Numbered from the stretch's first letter, positions 13,164-24,621 are shown. The stretch is 64,000 nucleotides of DNA from Tetrapyrgos nigripes (GCA_013368315.1 JAACJM010000052.1:186001-250000), one strand, 5' to 3'. Notes: generated by a model from the letters alone, not told the origin. Translations and numbers: made by a program.

Positions 13164-15784
13164 ATGTCTGGCAGCAAGATTTCTGGCAAGGAAGTTGCTC
13201 AGCACAACAGCAGAGAGAGTTGCTGGATCATTGTTCATGGTAGGCGGCTACGCGTATTGATGTCCTCATGTTGCGTCATTGTTCTCCAGGAAAGGTTTAC
13301 GACGTGACAGAGTTTCTTGACGGTGAGTTCTACTTTACTTTCTGTGTTCATAAGGCTCATAATGCTGTCCAGACCATCCTGGTTAGTTTGATCCACCGTT
13401 TACTTGCACTGTCTTAGATTTTTCAAAGGTGGAAGCAGAATTATTCTCAAATATGCGGGGAAGGACGCAACGCACGTTCACCTTCTTGCACCATGTTCGC
13501 GTTACTCATGGATTTACAGCGCAGAATATGACCCTATCCACCCTCCAGACGCTATCACGACCAATTTACCGAAGGAAAAGCAGTAAGAAAATGAATGCAT
13601 TTCATTGTCTGATACCAACTCAATTATTCTTATGTGCAGCCTTGGTCCAGTGGAACCCGACACAGTAGAGAAGGTGGAAATCCATATAACAGATGAGGAG
13701 AAGGCTCGTCTGGAGCGTGGAGAAAACAAACCTTCACTGAGTGAAGTCCTCAATCTACACGACTTTGAAGTAAGCCCTTCTCCTAATATGCTCCTTATTG
13801 CAAATGCTCATTTACACCGCGATAGCACGTCGCCAAGCAAGTCATGCCCGAGAAAGCATGGGCCTACTATTCCTCAGCTGCCGACGATGAAATTACTATT
13901 CGAGAGAACCATGCTGCATTCCACAGGTAAGAGCGTCAAAAATGACGAGATGGGCAGCTAGTCAACCTTCTTTACCCCAGGATATGGTTCCGACCTAGGG
14001 TTCTCCGAGACGTCACCGAAGTTGACTATTCCACGAAAATCCTTGGAAATGCTTCCAGTATGCCTATATACATTGCAAGTGTCCTTCCCTCCACATTTCC
14101 TTGCAACTTACTTATACCAATTTCTTATCAAGACTGCTACGGCCTTGGGCAAACTAGGACATCCAGATGGAGAACTCAATCTCACAAGAGCTGCTGCTAA
14201 ACACGGAGTCATTCAGATGGTAAGTATGCAACCGTCTTCATTGTATATTCTTCAAACTCATTCTTCCATAGATCCCCACTCTGGCATCATGTTCTTTCGA
14301 CGAGATAGTTGACGAAGCGAAGCCAGGACAAGTCCAATTTTACCAACTGTATGTCTTGAGCTTTTTGTTTTCACTCCTCCTTTGCACTGCTGACCAATTC
14401 ATTTGCCACAGATACGTGAACAAAGACAGGGAAATCACCAAACGAATTGTCCAACATGCCGAACGACGAGGGATCAAGGGTCTTTTCATTACGGTTGAAA
14501 TAGTCTGCTCCTCCGAAACCGATTGGAAGCTGATATAGGATTTTTCAGGTTGATGCTCCCCAGCTGGGTCGTCGGGAAAAGGTGGATGTTGCGTCTTTCT
14601 CTAGTCAGATGCTTATAACTCACCGCAACCACTTGGTTCAACACCCTATTTAGGACATGAGACAAAAATTCGAGGCAGAAGATCCATCTGAGGTCACCAA
14701 AGCTGGTAGTGATGGGGTTGACCGGTCTCAAGGTGCAGCAAGGGCCATTAGTGTGAGTTTTCTCTGCTAGTGTATAGTCATCAACGTTAATGTCCATTGC
14801 AGTCCTTCATTGACCCAGGATTGAGCTGGAAAGACCTAAAATGGTTTAAGAGTATCACGAAGAGTAAGTCAATTTTCGCATTCTTTCACCGGACTGATCT
14901 CTCAAACAAAAGCACAGTGCCACTTATCCTGAAGGGTGTCCAATGCTGGGAGGTGCGTCACCGTCATTCCCTCTCCTTCCCTCTTATTTCCTATCCATCT
15001 AATCCAACCCCACAGGACTGCTTAGAAGCCTACGACCAAGGCTTAGCCGGCTGTGTCTTATCCAACCACGGTGGTCGTCAACTCGACTTTGCTCGTTCTG
15101 GAATTGAAGTTCTAGCCGAATGTGTCAAGAATCTTAAAGAGAAGAGAGGACTCTCTTTCCCCAATGAAAAGTTCCAATTGTTCGTAGATGGTGGTGTAAG
15201 AAGGGCAACGGATGTGTTAAAGGCGGTTGCGTTGGGTGCGACGGCTGGTGCGTATTAATATTCACGCTCACGATGAAAGATAATGATTACATCGATGCGG
15301 CAGTGGGCATTGGTCGACCATTCTTGTACGCCTTCTCCTCGTACGGTGTTGAGGGAGTGGACCATGCACTTAACATTCTCAAGGTAGTTATCATCCACTT
15401 TTTCATCCTTCTCTGTCTGATTTATGAAACCTACTCATACATGATACCATGATACATAATTCCAGGCCGAATTCGAGATGAACCTACGTCTCCTTGGAGC
15501 ACCCACTATCAAGGACGTTGTACCCGAGATGGTCGATGCAACGAATTTGGGCATCCATATCGTTTCTGTGCCCAAGGATAATTTGTATGAATCTAATTGT
15601 AAGTCACTTAAAAACTTTATGTTGACTGTCCCATCTTCTTTATCTATCATCTTATCTTCATCTTATGCTCTTCCTCCTCCTGCTCAACACGATGACTGAC
15701 CTCTTTGTCTTTCTTCTTCAATGCTACCTAGACGACATGATGCAACCTGCGAAATGGAGAAACGAGAAGCTTGCGAAGCTGTGA
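13164..15784 (+). CDS. CYB2: flavocytochrome b2, L-lactate:cytochrome c oxidoreductase
   Basis: Eighteen exons: 13164-13239, 13290-13322, 13373-13381, 13429-13582, 13640-13769, 13826-13926, 13981-14074, 14133-14219, 14272-14348, 14412-14493, 14549-14581, 14654-14752, 14803-14863, 14918-14952, 15016-15247, 15304-15383, 15466-15598, 15732-15784. They total 1569 nt, or 522 aa. The N-terminal cytochrome b5 domain has the heme motif HPGG, with HPG spelled by a 9-nt exon. The FMN domain has PTLASCS, QFYQLYVNKD, LILKGVQ, LSNHGGRQLD (catalytic His and Arg) and FVDGGVRRATDVLKA. It oxidises L-lactate to pyruvate. Yeast Cyb2 lies in the mitochondrial intermembrane space, yet no presequence is visible here. 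A 48-nt in-frame GC-AG segment in exon 4 may also be spliced out (506 aa). Confidence 0.93.
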
Positions 15785-16270
15785 TGACATTGAGACGTTT
15801 GCCAGAGATGATTGGGATGGGATTTATGACATGTTATTGGCCACACCATTTATGATCATTGGGTTTCTAGATGTATATACACGTAGTTATGCATGCGTAT
15901 AGGAGTGTAGTGGGCTGAGGGCTGAGCAGTTGATATGGAGCTGGAATTTTCAGCCTGTCCCAAACGCGGGAAAGCTCCAACTTGGGCTTTTCCCTCGACC
16001 AATCAGTGTCACTACAGCCGGGGTTCCTTTCTTGTCCTTCTTTCCCCTCGCATTCTGGTCATGAGAACTGCTCCTCTACTTACCCATGACTTGCTCAGAG
16101 CCCTCACCTTCAGGCCAATTTAGTACTCATATCCTCATGACGCATTTAGGTGGGTTCTCCCATGATGTCTAATAATTCTACCACACAATCTTCACTGACC
16201 TCGTCTCTCTGTTCAGTCTTGCTTTGACATTCGCATCTCCGAATACTTCATTCAGACAACAAGCCCGACT
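15785..16270. other. intergenic
   Basis: This stretch holds the 3' flank of the cytochrome b2 gene and the 5' flank of the dehydrogenase-like gene. No coding frame with recognisable motifs or repeat is seen. Confidence 0.4.
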
Positions 16271-17456
16271 ATGTTAGTACAACCCGTTCCTCCCTCCGGC
16301 CTTCCCAAGCGTTTCGGCTGGGTCGGCCTCATTGACCCATTGGGATTTTCAATGGCATTTCATCTTCGCCAAAAACTACCAAAGGACACGGCATTGATTG
16401 TTTATGATATTGATCCCTATATTTGCGAGAAGTTCGTCCGTGAGACGACAAGTGCTGGGGGCGTAAAGGTTGCAAAGAATGCGAGGGAGGTGACGGAGAA
16501 TTCGGTGAGTATTTCGTTTCTTTTCGAGTCAGTGTATGTAGGTGGTGAGTTGACATTGGCTTTGTAGGATTGTTTGATATCTCTTGTACCGGAAGGTTAG
16601 TTCCTGTCGACCGAGACGTACGTATGTAAGGTCGATAACTGATTATGGTCGTCAGGTTCACATGTGAAGGAGGTATATCTGACACCAGAAACAGGCGCAC
16701 TGGCCACCGACACATCAGGCAAACTCTTCATTGACTGGTATGTATGTCTACTGCTCCGAGTCAGCTTGGCGTTGCTCATTTCAAATCTTTCATTTATCCA
16801 GCTCAACGATCGACATTACCACCTCTCTCCTCATATGCCATGCCGTCAAAGACTCTTCCTCATCAGCCCGCTTCTTCGACGCACCAGTCTTAGGCGGAAC
16901 CCTCAACGCATCTAGTGGCACTGTCACATTTATGGTCGGCTCCTCTCCCTCTGACCCCCACTTCCCCCTTCTCCACGACATTTTCTCCCTTATGAGCACC
17001 AAGGTTCACGCCCTAGGCGGTCCCTCCCTCGGTCTAGCAGCCAAACTATCCAACAATTACCTCTCAGGTCTCATCGCACTCGGCACTTCTGAAGCTATGA
17101 ACCTAGGCATGCGACTAGGTATCGATCCACATGTCCTCAGTGCATGTTTTAGGACGAGCTCTGGGGGAAGTTATATCAATGATAATGCTAACCCTGCACC
17201 TGGGGTGTGTCCGGACTCGGTGGCGAGCAGAGGGTACCAAGGAGGGTTTACTGAGGTGCAGTTAATGAAGAGGGATATATCATTGGCGATCAAGGTGGCA
17301 GAAGAGGTTGGGGCAAAGATGGTTTTAGCAGAGCCGGGGTTGAAGGCCTATACCGCGGCATCGGAGGATCCAAGGTGTAGGGAAAAGGATTATACGGTTG
17401 TGTACAGGTGGTTAGGAGGTGTAGAACCTGAAGTACAGCAGTCTCCAGAACAATAA
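16271..17456 (+). CDS. 3-hydroxyisobutyrate dehydrogenase-like protein A, degenerate NAD site
   Basis: Four exons (16271-16504, 16568-16595, 16656-16737, 16802-17456) total 999 nt, or 332 aa. Exon 2 is 28 nt, the same as in the paralogue at 40919-42111. The beta-hydroxyacid dehydrogenase fold is clear: ISLVPEGSHVKEVYLTPETG, CSTID, FFDAPV, GPSLGLAAKLSNNYLS with the catalytic Lys. The C-terminal tail EDPRCR...VVYRWLGG is shared with the paralogue. The Rossmann loop reads GWVGLIDPLGFSMA instead of the paralogue's GWVGLGQMGYPMA, so the glycine pattern is lost. The substrate-loop Ser (DAPVSGG) is Leu here. Both changes predict poor cofactor and substrate binding, so a pseudoenzyme or an early pseudogene is likely. 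Its 3' end was copied to 28.3 kb. Confidence 0.85.
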
Positions 17457-20400
17457 CCTCTACGATACAAAATGTAAATCAAGCAGTTATACAGATAGCA
17501 AATGCAGAAACTTGGCACAATATGATATACAAGCAAGTGGTTGCTCGAGGAGCATAACAGTATTACAAGAGTTAAAAGTCCAATGTTTCGCCCTGATTTC
17601 GTGATGGATCACTCAATAGAGCACGAAGAAAATGCTGAATCTGACATACCTGATTCAACTGTGGTGATTCCGGCGAAATCTCATTCCCTTCATCGTCCAA
17701 CACATTCCATGGAGGCTGATACTGCAGAAAAGTATTTTCACCTTCAGGTTCGGTTTCGCCCCTACGGCCCAACACTCTTTTCAGCCAACTCTTAGTCTTG
17801 GGTGTCCGTAGAGTGTACAATGGGTGAAATGTCAACCCGCCCTCCTGTCCTCCACTTCTCCAGAGTCCACTAGTGGAATAGTGATGCCATGTACCACTGA
17901 CGCTAGCGCCTGCAATGTTCATAACACTCAGCCCAATCGCAACATCTGCTTGTTCAGCGGCGTTGTCTGTCAATACTGCAACCACACGAGTGGTCAATGG
18001 CCTGGGGAACATTGTCAAAATATGCAACCTACACAGTGCGAATCTGGGACAGGTATAAACGCTTGTTATCAGTGCCTTCCCCTCTAGAGTTTCATTAAAC
18101 TGGATTCGGGGAAATAGTCGTGCTTTATCTCTGATGATCCATTCTGTGGGTTGGTGAAGGAATACGATTGCACCGCGTCCTCGGCTGAAACTCCAGCGTC
18201 CTTTAATGTTGCTCCCGACTATCTCTGGATGCGCACTTTCACGGGTATGTTAATGTACTAAAAATGTTTGATACTGGGAATTGTGCGTACGTTTTTAAAC
18301 TCGGCAGTGAAGGCTTGATCCTTACAGCCTCGGGAAACCACGATGAGCTGGTCCTCAGTCGGACATGCCTGTATTCCATGCTTTTTGTTGATCTCATCAT
18401 GGATTTCAGGCGCAAAGTCGAAATCGTAGATGCTTCCCTCCTTCTCAAATTCTGCGGTCTGTGGATTGACTACTCCGTAGTCACCAACCTGTATAATAGT
18501 CAGCAATATTAATGTTCAGTCAGAAAGACTTGGAAGCAAGAATGTCGCGACGCACCGTGATTGCTTGATTAGGAGTCCAATTTCCGAAGCAGTCACTAGC
18601 CTCCTGGATGAGGTCTACAAAAAGTCGGCTTCTCGACATTAATGCTTCTTTTCGGGAAAAAGTTGAGGTTTATCTAGGGGGCATCGATGCTAGACAATTA
18701 TAGCTTGGGAAGATTTCGCGTGATTGGTGCTGGAATCCTAGCGCCAAACTGCCAAACAACTTATGAGCGCTTCGCTGGGATCTACGAAGCTGGCTGTAAT
18801 CCTTCCTTTAAAGGATAGATATAGATGCTTGTCAAGATCTTTTCTAAACAGCACCACAAAAGCACCAACTCCTGCAGATACTGTTCGTCATGCTATAGCA
18901 AAGTACACAGCAACCATAATAATACAACAACCAATGACAGCAGGAACAGGGTATGGAAACCAAGTCAATGGCACCCGTTCTATTTCTGAAGGGAGGATGC
19001 ATTTAGAACCTGACCACAGACGAGGGGAGAGTTACCGTACTATGATCCGAGTCTGACCTCGCTGTTACCGCACTCAAGGCATTCATAATATCGGCCAGCC
19101 CGAGAGGTCGCCCTTCGTGAAAGGCTATTGTTGCCTGCGTCTTGACAATCATTTTGATTTCACGTCCGTTAAGAACGGCCTCGCTGAGCAGCTTGATGTC
19201 ATACGGGTGCACCTCTTCCTTCATGTCTGTCCTCCGAAGAAACGCGTACCAAAGACATCCCTTGGTGTTGGCATCGAGATGTTGATAGTACAAAGACACG
19301 TGAATTCTGGCCTGGATTGCGTGGTCGAATACTTCCACCCTGTTGGTAGTGAAGAAAAGAATGCCAGGGTAGTATCTGCAGAAGTGTTTAAATCAGACGA
19401 GGCGTGAAGTAGAGAAGGGAACGTACTCTAGCCGACGTAAAAATGCAGCGATAATAGCATTGCGTTTGATATCATGGCTGGTCCGTTTCTCAACGAAAAT
19501 ATCGGCCTCGTCAAGGAGAACCACCGCCTTCCATCTCAAGGCCAGCTCAGCTATGTTGCTCAAGACAGAGTCGACGCTCGCAGCTGTAGTACCAAGGTCG
19601 CCTGCTCCAATCATCCATAACGGGCTTCTCGTCACTGTTTTCAAGCTTTAGCGGGGTGTAATGCATTTGAAACGTTAGTGTATCTTGCCTTCACTCGTCG
19701 CCTCTGCAGTCAGTGTCTTTCCCACTCCCGGCGGTCCTACTCGACATGTTACAGTCATACGACATCTAGAATGAACACACTGACTCACCGTGGAGATTAA
19801 ATATCAGTCCAGAACCTTTGCCTAAGACAAAATCGAGTTCTGCTGAGTGTTCGTTTTGATACTGTCCCTCAACCATGGACCGCACAAAAGCCTTCGTCTC
19901 CAACGGCAACTCCAGCTGGTCGAATAATTCCGGATTCCACTCGATATCCATGACATCGACGCAACGAAATTCCACTAAGGTAGGCCTGTGAGTGAAAGGG
20001 CACGGGGTGGATAATAGTGATGCATACGCCATTCCCGCCTTGAAAGGCAGAATCCATACAAACGCGGGGAAAAGAGCATAAATTCCTCTTCCTCCAGTTC
20101 CGTCCGAGAACGAGCACTAAATTCATTGCCGTCCAAGTCCAATTTCAGAGCAGGAGAGGCATAAGAGGCATGGCAATCAAACATTTCTAGGACGGTAAAC
20201 CTGTCAACATCAAGCACAATAGGACAGCTTTCCGCCCACCTCGGTCCAGAACAACACGAGATTTAACCTGGACATTAGCGATATTAGAGACAAAAATAAG
20301 AAAACATCGAGAAACACGTACAGCAACTTTCCTGTACTTTACTCCGTTGTTTGTAACTGTACCGCAATGAGCAATCCCCTCGTATTTTACATGACACCAA

Positions 20401-20513
20401 TTCTTTACGAGTTCGTGACACCTGCGACCACGCTGCGCCATAGAACGTCGAACTCCTTTTTCGTCTGCAAGATAGAACGCTGGATAAGTTGGTAGATTTC
20501 TTATCAATTGTGC
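17266..20513. repeat. source copy of a segmental duplication
   Basis: This block recurs at 28294-30502 with high identity. It carries the 3' end of dehydrogenase A, the unknown gene at 17572-18639 and the 5' half of the AAA gene. The right-hand copy lacks an internal piece equal to about 18622-19530. Boundaries were found by eye: left at TGAAGAGGGATATATC, right just after TATCAATTGTGCG. Confidence 0.85.
17572..18639 (-). CDS. uncharacterised basidiomycete protein, unknown function
   Basis: Exons 18639-18556, 18488-18291 and 18222-17572 total 933 nt, or 310 aa. The last acceptor (CAGAG) is a weak choice. The start MSRSRLFVDLIQEA is followed by WTPNQAITVGDYGVVNPQT and EGSIYD. A glycine/aromatic middle follows (NIKGRWSFSRGRGAIVF), then VYTCPRFAL, GASVSGTWHHYSTSGLW and an acidic tail PPWNVLDDEGNE. 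No signal peptide or membrane segment is evident, and the pattern suggests a beta-rich soluble protein. I recall similar uncharacterised agaricomycete proteins but no assigned function. A 33-nt segment around 18023-18055 looks like an intron but is too short. The gene lies tail-on between dehydrogenase A and the AAA gene, and a broken copy lies at 28.6-29.5 kb. Confidence 0.65.
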
Positions 20514-21331
20514 GCCTTTGAATTTGGGTATTCGCAAAGTACGTTCTGCAATGCCGGGTTTTCCGTCGACAATGTCAATATACTCTACAAGGAGAGAATA
20601 GTGTTCCGGAAAGCGAAGTGACGATTCGCACCATTCCATCGAGACAAGACGGACAAAGCAAGAGTCTTGAGTTACTTCATCGGTGGAAACCAAGATAGTG
20701 CCTGGAATCATGACACCCCATAGGATATAGAACGAAATCAGTCCTTGTTCTTTCAGGACCTCTAGTTCCCGTAGGTCGATGCTGTATTCCCGTTGGAGGA
20801 AGTTTACAAAGTATTCCAAGTGGTGCATGATGGTCGGGTGTTTCCTTTTCATGGGATTTCGTCGAAAATCCAGGAGATAGCTATTGAACTGAGGAAGAAA
20901 AGAAAGTAGTTCTTCTGCATTGAACTAGGAAGAGAATTGTTGGACATGAAAATGATGTCGTCGAAAGAGCAGTCACACACCTTTGTCGGTCGAGCATCCC
21001 AAGCTATGTCCCTTTTCTCCCTCATGATTTCCCTGGCAGCTTCTACAAAATAGGGACTCCGTACGTGCACATTCACCGCTACGCAGGCTCTCTGTGGATT
21101 TATCGACGGTTTGAAGAATTTGACGATAGAAAACGCGTAGCCGGCATCAGAGACTTCTCCATTAGAATTACCAAAGGTTGTCAAACGTTCATCATCGTTG
21201 AGGTCGTCGTCGTCTTGACTCTGATAAACCCCTTCTTTGTCGTTCCAGATCTCTCTGGTACGCCGGAAAGCTAGGTCGTAAACTGGCTGCTCGTCCTTAT
21301 GAACTTGTTGGTCTTGAAACATGTTTCGCAT
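18888..21331 (-). CDS. AAA+ ATPase 1, putative C-terminal membrane anchor
   Basis: Nine exons (21331-20981, 20924-20322, 20267-20240, 20186-20028, 19974-19789, 19736-19689, 19634-19427, 19375-19041, 18985-18888) sum to 2016 nt, or 671 aa. The large N-terminal region belongs to the fungal class often annotated DUF7025. The AAA core shows Walker A GPPGVGKTLTAEAT, Walker B VVLLDEADIF, sensor FFTTNRVEVFD and the arginine region QARIHVSL. The last exon encodes a hydrophobic tail ending the protein (VIGCCIIMVAVYFAIA), suggesting tail anchoring. The intron after exon 6 starts GC (GCAAGA). Exon lengths and phases match the divergent neighbour at 21633-24212 almost exactly, so the two are tandem-inverted paralogues. 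Likely ATP-driven remodelling; the substrate is unknown. Confidence 0.85.
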
Positions 21332-21632
21332 TCAGGGCCTTCGGCCCTACCTAAAAATGAAAAATGATCAATTGGGCGTTAAGGGCGAGCGAAGTACATG
21401 CGAAAGCCATATATTCACCCCTTCATGTGGCGGTGCAAGATTTTCACTCATACATTGCATCGACAAAGTGCAACGGGTTTTCAGAATCCTACGATGAATC
21501 CCGGCGAGCGCTTTGATTGCTGAATCATGTTCATTCTGATTGTCTGACCCTGGTCCCGATGTTTAGCGCGCTCGACACTCGTATTGAACGCAGCGAGCGT
21601 GCCTTGTCGTTGTTTTCGACCTTCCAGACTCA
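21332..21632. other. shared promoter between two AAA ATPase genes
   Basis: A 301-bp gap separates the two divergent start codons. Regulation from one region would allow joint control. No TATA box or clear palindrome stands out beyond the short CAGGGCCTTCGGCCCT stem at 21331-21346. Confidence 0.4.
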
Positions 21633-24212
21633 ATGAGTCACAAGGACTTGCAACCAAATGGCAGCCTAACTCCTTCTACAAACATTCTCCCGAATGGTGA
21701 TCCTTGCCCTCCCGGTGGGCCTAGTAGCGAACTACAGCCAAACGGACATGTTGCCTCCACCGATGAACCCTCTTCCTCTATCATCCCTACAAGGCGACGT
21801 GGCGACGACTACCAGTCAATTCTAAAACTTGACGTCAAGCGTATCCAACTACGCTGGGATGACGGCGTCGGGGAATACGTTGCACGGGACGAGGAGCCGA
21901 GGCAAAAGCTACCCAAAGACGGGGAACCTTCAGCTCTTTCTATAGTTCGACGTTTTCTCCCCACTCAACGACCAGGATTCCACAATGTCGTCGAAGAGGT
22001 CCATCTTCATTCTCCTGCAATCATCGAGTCGGTCAAAGTGGTCATGAAAGGGAACAGGTCAATTAACTGGCGAGCAGACCCTGTGAAAGTGAGAGCCAAT
22101 AGATCTTGTATTCTCCTACAAAATTGACGAAATGACATTGTGTGTTACTCTAGTTCGATCCAAATGACCTGCTAGCGCATATGCCCTTTCTGAAGGACCA
22201 CCTCCGCCTCCTGTTGGCAACACCAGAGCCTTGGGACGAAGAGCTCGAGGAAAGAATAGACCATCTAGAATTCCTCATCGAATTTCTCGACAAAGAATAC
22301 CGTGATCGTCTGCAGGAACTCGAAAGCTTGAAAGCGGCTGGCCAAGTCACTTTCAGTTGGATTTGGGGTATCTTTCTCCCCGGTTCCATTCTCTTTACTC
22401 GTTGTCCCGTCACTGGAGTCCCTTGTGCTGTCAGACTCGTCAGTATAGAGGTTGTTGAACCGGAGTTGAACAACCCACGACATTACGCCCTTACTTGTGA
22501 CTATGTCAATGTCCAATCTCGACGTCCTGGGTTGTCCACGGAATTGATCAAGATTGTGCAGTTTAACGGTGCTAAACGTATTCGTGACTTGAATGCGTAC
22601 CCATTCGAGCTTGTAACGGACCGTGATGCACAACAGACCTACCTAACCCAGAGAGGTAGACGACACTGGCAATTGGTGAGGGAAAACTGGCGACATATGC
22701 GATACGATGCGGTTGCGTACCGTTGGGATGACAGGCTTGAAAAATACAGAAAAGTCAAGGTGAGTCAAGTCATATCCAATACTATCTTGGCTTCTGTGTT
22801 GAATATGTGAGTACTGCAGGTGAAATCACGTTTCGTCATCGACCAAGGTCTGTCAATTTCTTATGGGTTCTTCTTTCATGGCTTGTGTTAACATGTCTTG
22901 CAGAAATGTATGACATGCATTGCGTAGGTCGGTGGTCCCCGGGACATAACTGTGATCTTGATGGTGGTGAAGTGAGCGACGAGTCGAGGACTGTTCTCAC
23001 TGACGAAGAGTACCTCATATTTTCTGCACGACTTTATGGTTACTCTCTCTCAGATAGACGGTGGCGTAAGTGCTTTCTGCTGCTTTGCGAATGACTCAAT
23101 GTAATGTTATTCTTGCAGTGGAATTTCAAGTCGCTGAAGCAAAGGAGATTTCATGGAATCCAGACATCTTCAACTCGTTAGAGCTATCTCAGCAGACCAA
23201 GCACATGGTCCGGGCGTTAATTGAGTCGCAGGGTAGAGAGGATATAAAGTTTGATGACTTTGTTCAGGGAAAAGGCCAGGGATTAATTCTCAACTTGAGC
23301 GGTCAGTCCTCAATAATTGGGTGGCCGTGAGCTTTCAGACTAACTCGTCCTAGGTCCGCCGGGAGTTGGGAAGACACTAACAGCCGAAGCTACCGCAGAA
23401 GGTGATCACAATATACTGAGCTCAAAATTCGAAACTCAAGCTATGATATTCTAGTGACCCGCAGTCCGCTCTATATGATTGGAGCTGGAGATCTCGGAAC
23501 GATCGCCGATGAGCTTGACAGGGCATTCTCCAAAATATCGACCCTCGCAGAGAGGTGGAAGGCCGTAGTTTTGATTGATGAAGCAGACGTTTTTCTCGAG
23601 AAGCGTGAAAACCAAGACATCAAGCGAAACGCCATGGTCGCCGTTTTTTTGCGCCATTTAGAGTGAGTCTTATCCATCCTCTGGTTTTGTCTGATATCAA
23701 GACTTGCCAAACAGGTACTGGCTGGGAATACTCTTCTTGACAACAAACCGTGTGCAGGTCTTTGATGAGGCCATGATGTCGAGGATCCATGTCTCGTTGA
23801 CCTATGATAGGCTCAGCATTGACGCGAAAGAGCGTCTCTGGTCTGCTTTTCTTACCAAAGCGGAATTTCCGGGATCATTAACGGCAGAACAATTCAAGTT
23901 TCTGAAGAACCTTCCTCTGAATGGGCGAGAGATAAAAAACGTCGTCAAAGTTGCCACAACCTTGGCTGCACACCAGAGACGTTCATTAGCTTATGAGGAT
24001 GTGATGCAAGCTCTCCGAGTGCTGAATGGTACGCAACAAAGTACGTAATACTGGCTCGTACACCATCTTCAAGGAAACTGACAATGATTGCAGATGGAGC
24101 GTCCTCTTCATCTCAAAGGATAGTCTGGATTTCATCCAACCGAAAGCTCCTCTTTCCCTTGACGGTGTCGGCACTCGCCTTTATTGTAGTAAGATACTTC
24201 AGTTTGCAATGA
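21633..24212 (+). CDS. AAA+ ATPase 2, putative C-terminal membrane anchor
   Basis: Nine exons (21633-22088, 22154-22759, 22820-22847, 22904-23065, 23119-23301, 23354-23401, 23455-23662, 23715-24040, 24094-24212) total 2136 nt, or 711 aa. The Pro/Ser-rich first 50 residues are followed by the fungal AAA N-domain (IDHLEFLIEFLDKEYRDRLQ, VTFSWIWGIFLPGS). The AAA core has GPPGVGKTLTAEATAEG, VVLIDEADVFLEKRE and FLTTNRVQVFDEAMMSRIHVSL. The 28-nt third exon and all intron phases equal those of AAA 1. If the last intron (GTACGT...TGCAG) is spliced, the protein ends in LLFPLTVSALAFIVVRYFSL, a likely membrane anchor. If it is retained, translation stops at 24048 without it. The CHAT gene follows in the same direction. 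Confidence 0.85.
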
Positions 24213-24621
24213 GACAGCAGCATGAAGTCCTATGCCAAATGAAGGAAACTCTGGATAATAGATATTGTGCAAGTTTATAATGGTTCTCCTTGAATATATG
24301 TCTGGCTCTTCAAGTTCCTTGAGAAATTTTCTGGGCATTCATTCGTAAGTAGCCTGCGGCAAAAACCGGATTGTGGTTAACCTGACTCTCTCAATCTGGC
24401 GCCCATGCTATTCAACTGGTCACATCTTTGCTTGAATCTCAAGCTGGCGGCATTCTGCCTGTGCATTGACCTTATCGAGAGAACTGGATCAGTCCTGGGC
24501 CCGAGCTCTTAATGGGTAAGCAGATTTGCTGAGTCCTGACAAGCTTTCCTTCCTGGTATTAAACGTCTTTTTCAGATGATTTCAAGCGTCTGACATGTCA
24601 CTGTAATGCTTCTATCTACAG
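24213..24621. other. intergenic, 5' flank of the CHAT gene
   Basis: No reliable coding exon was found. Splice-like signals (ATGG|GTAAGC near 24510 and TTTTTCAG near 24580) may mark leader exons of the CHAT gene, but no frame could be joined with confidence. Confidence 0.35.

Noticed and set aside
18023..18055. 33-nt intron in the unknown gene at 17572-18639
   Set aside because: Shorter than any other intron here, and the sequence is open in frame. The 31-nt counterpart in the broken copy is explained by decay, though splicing cannot be fully excluded.
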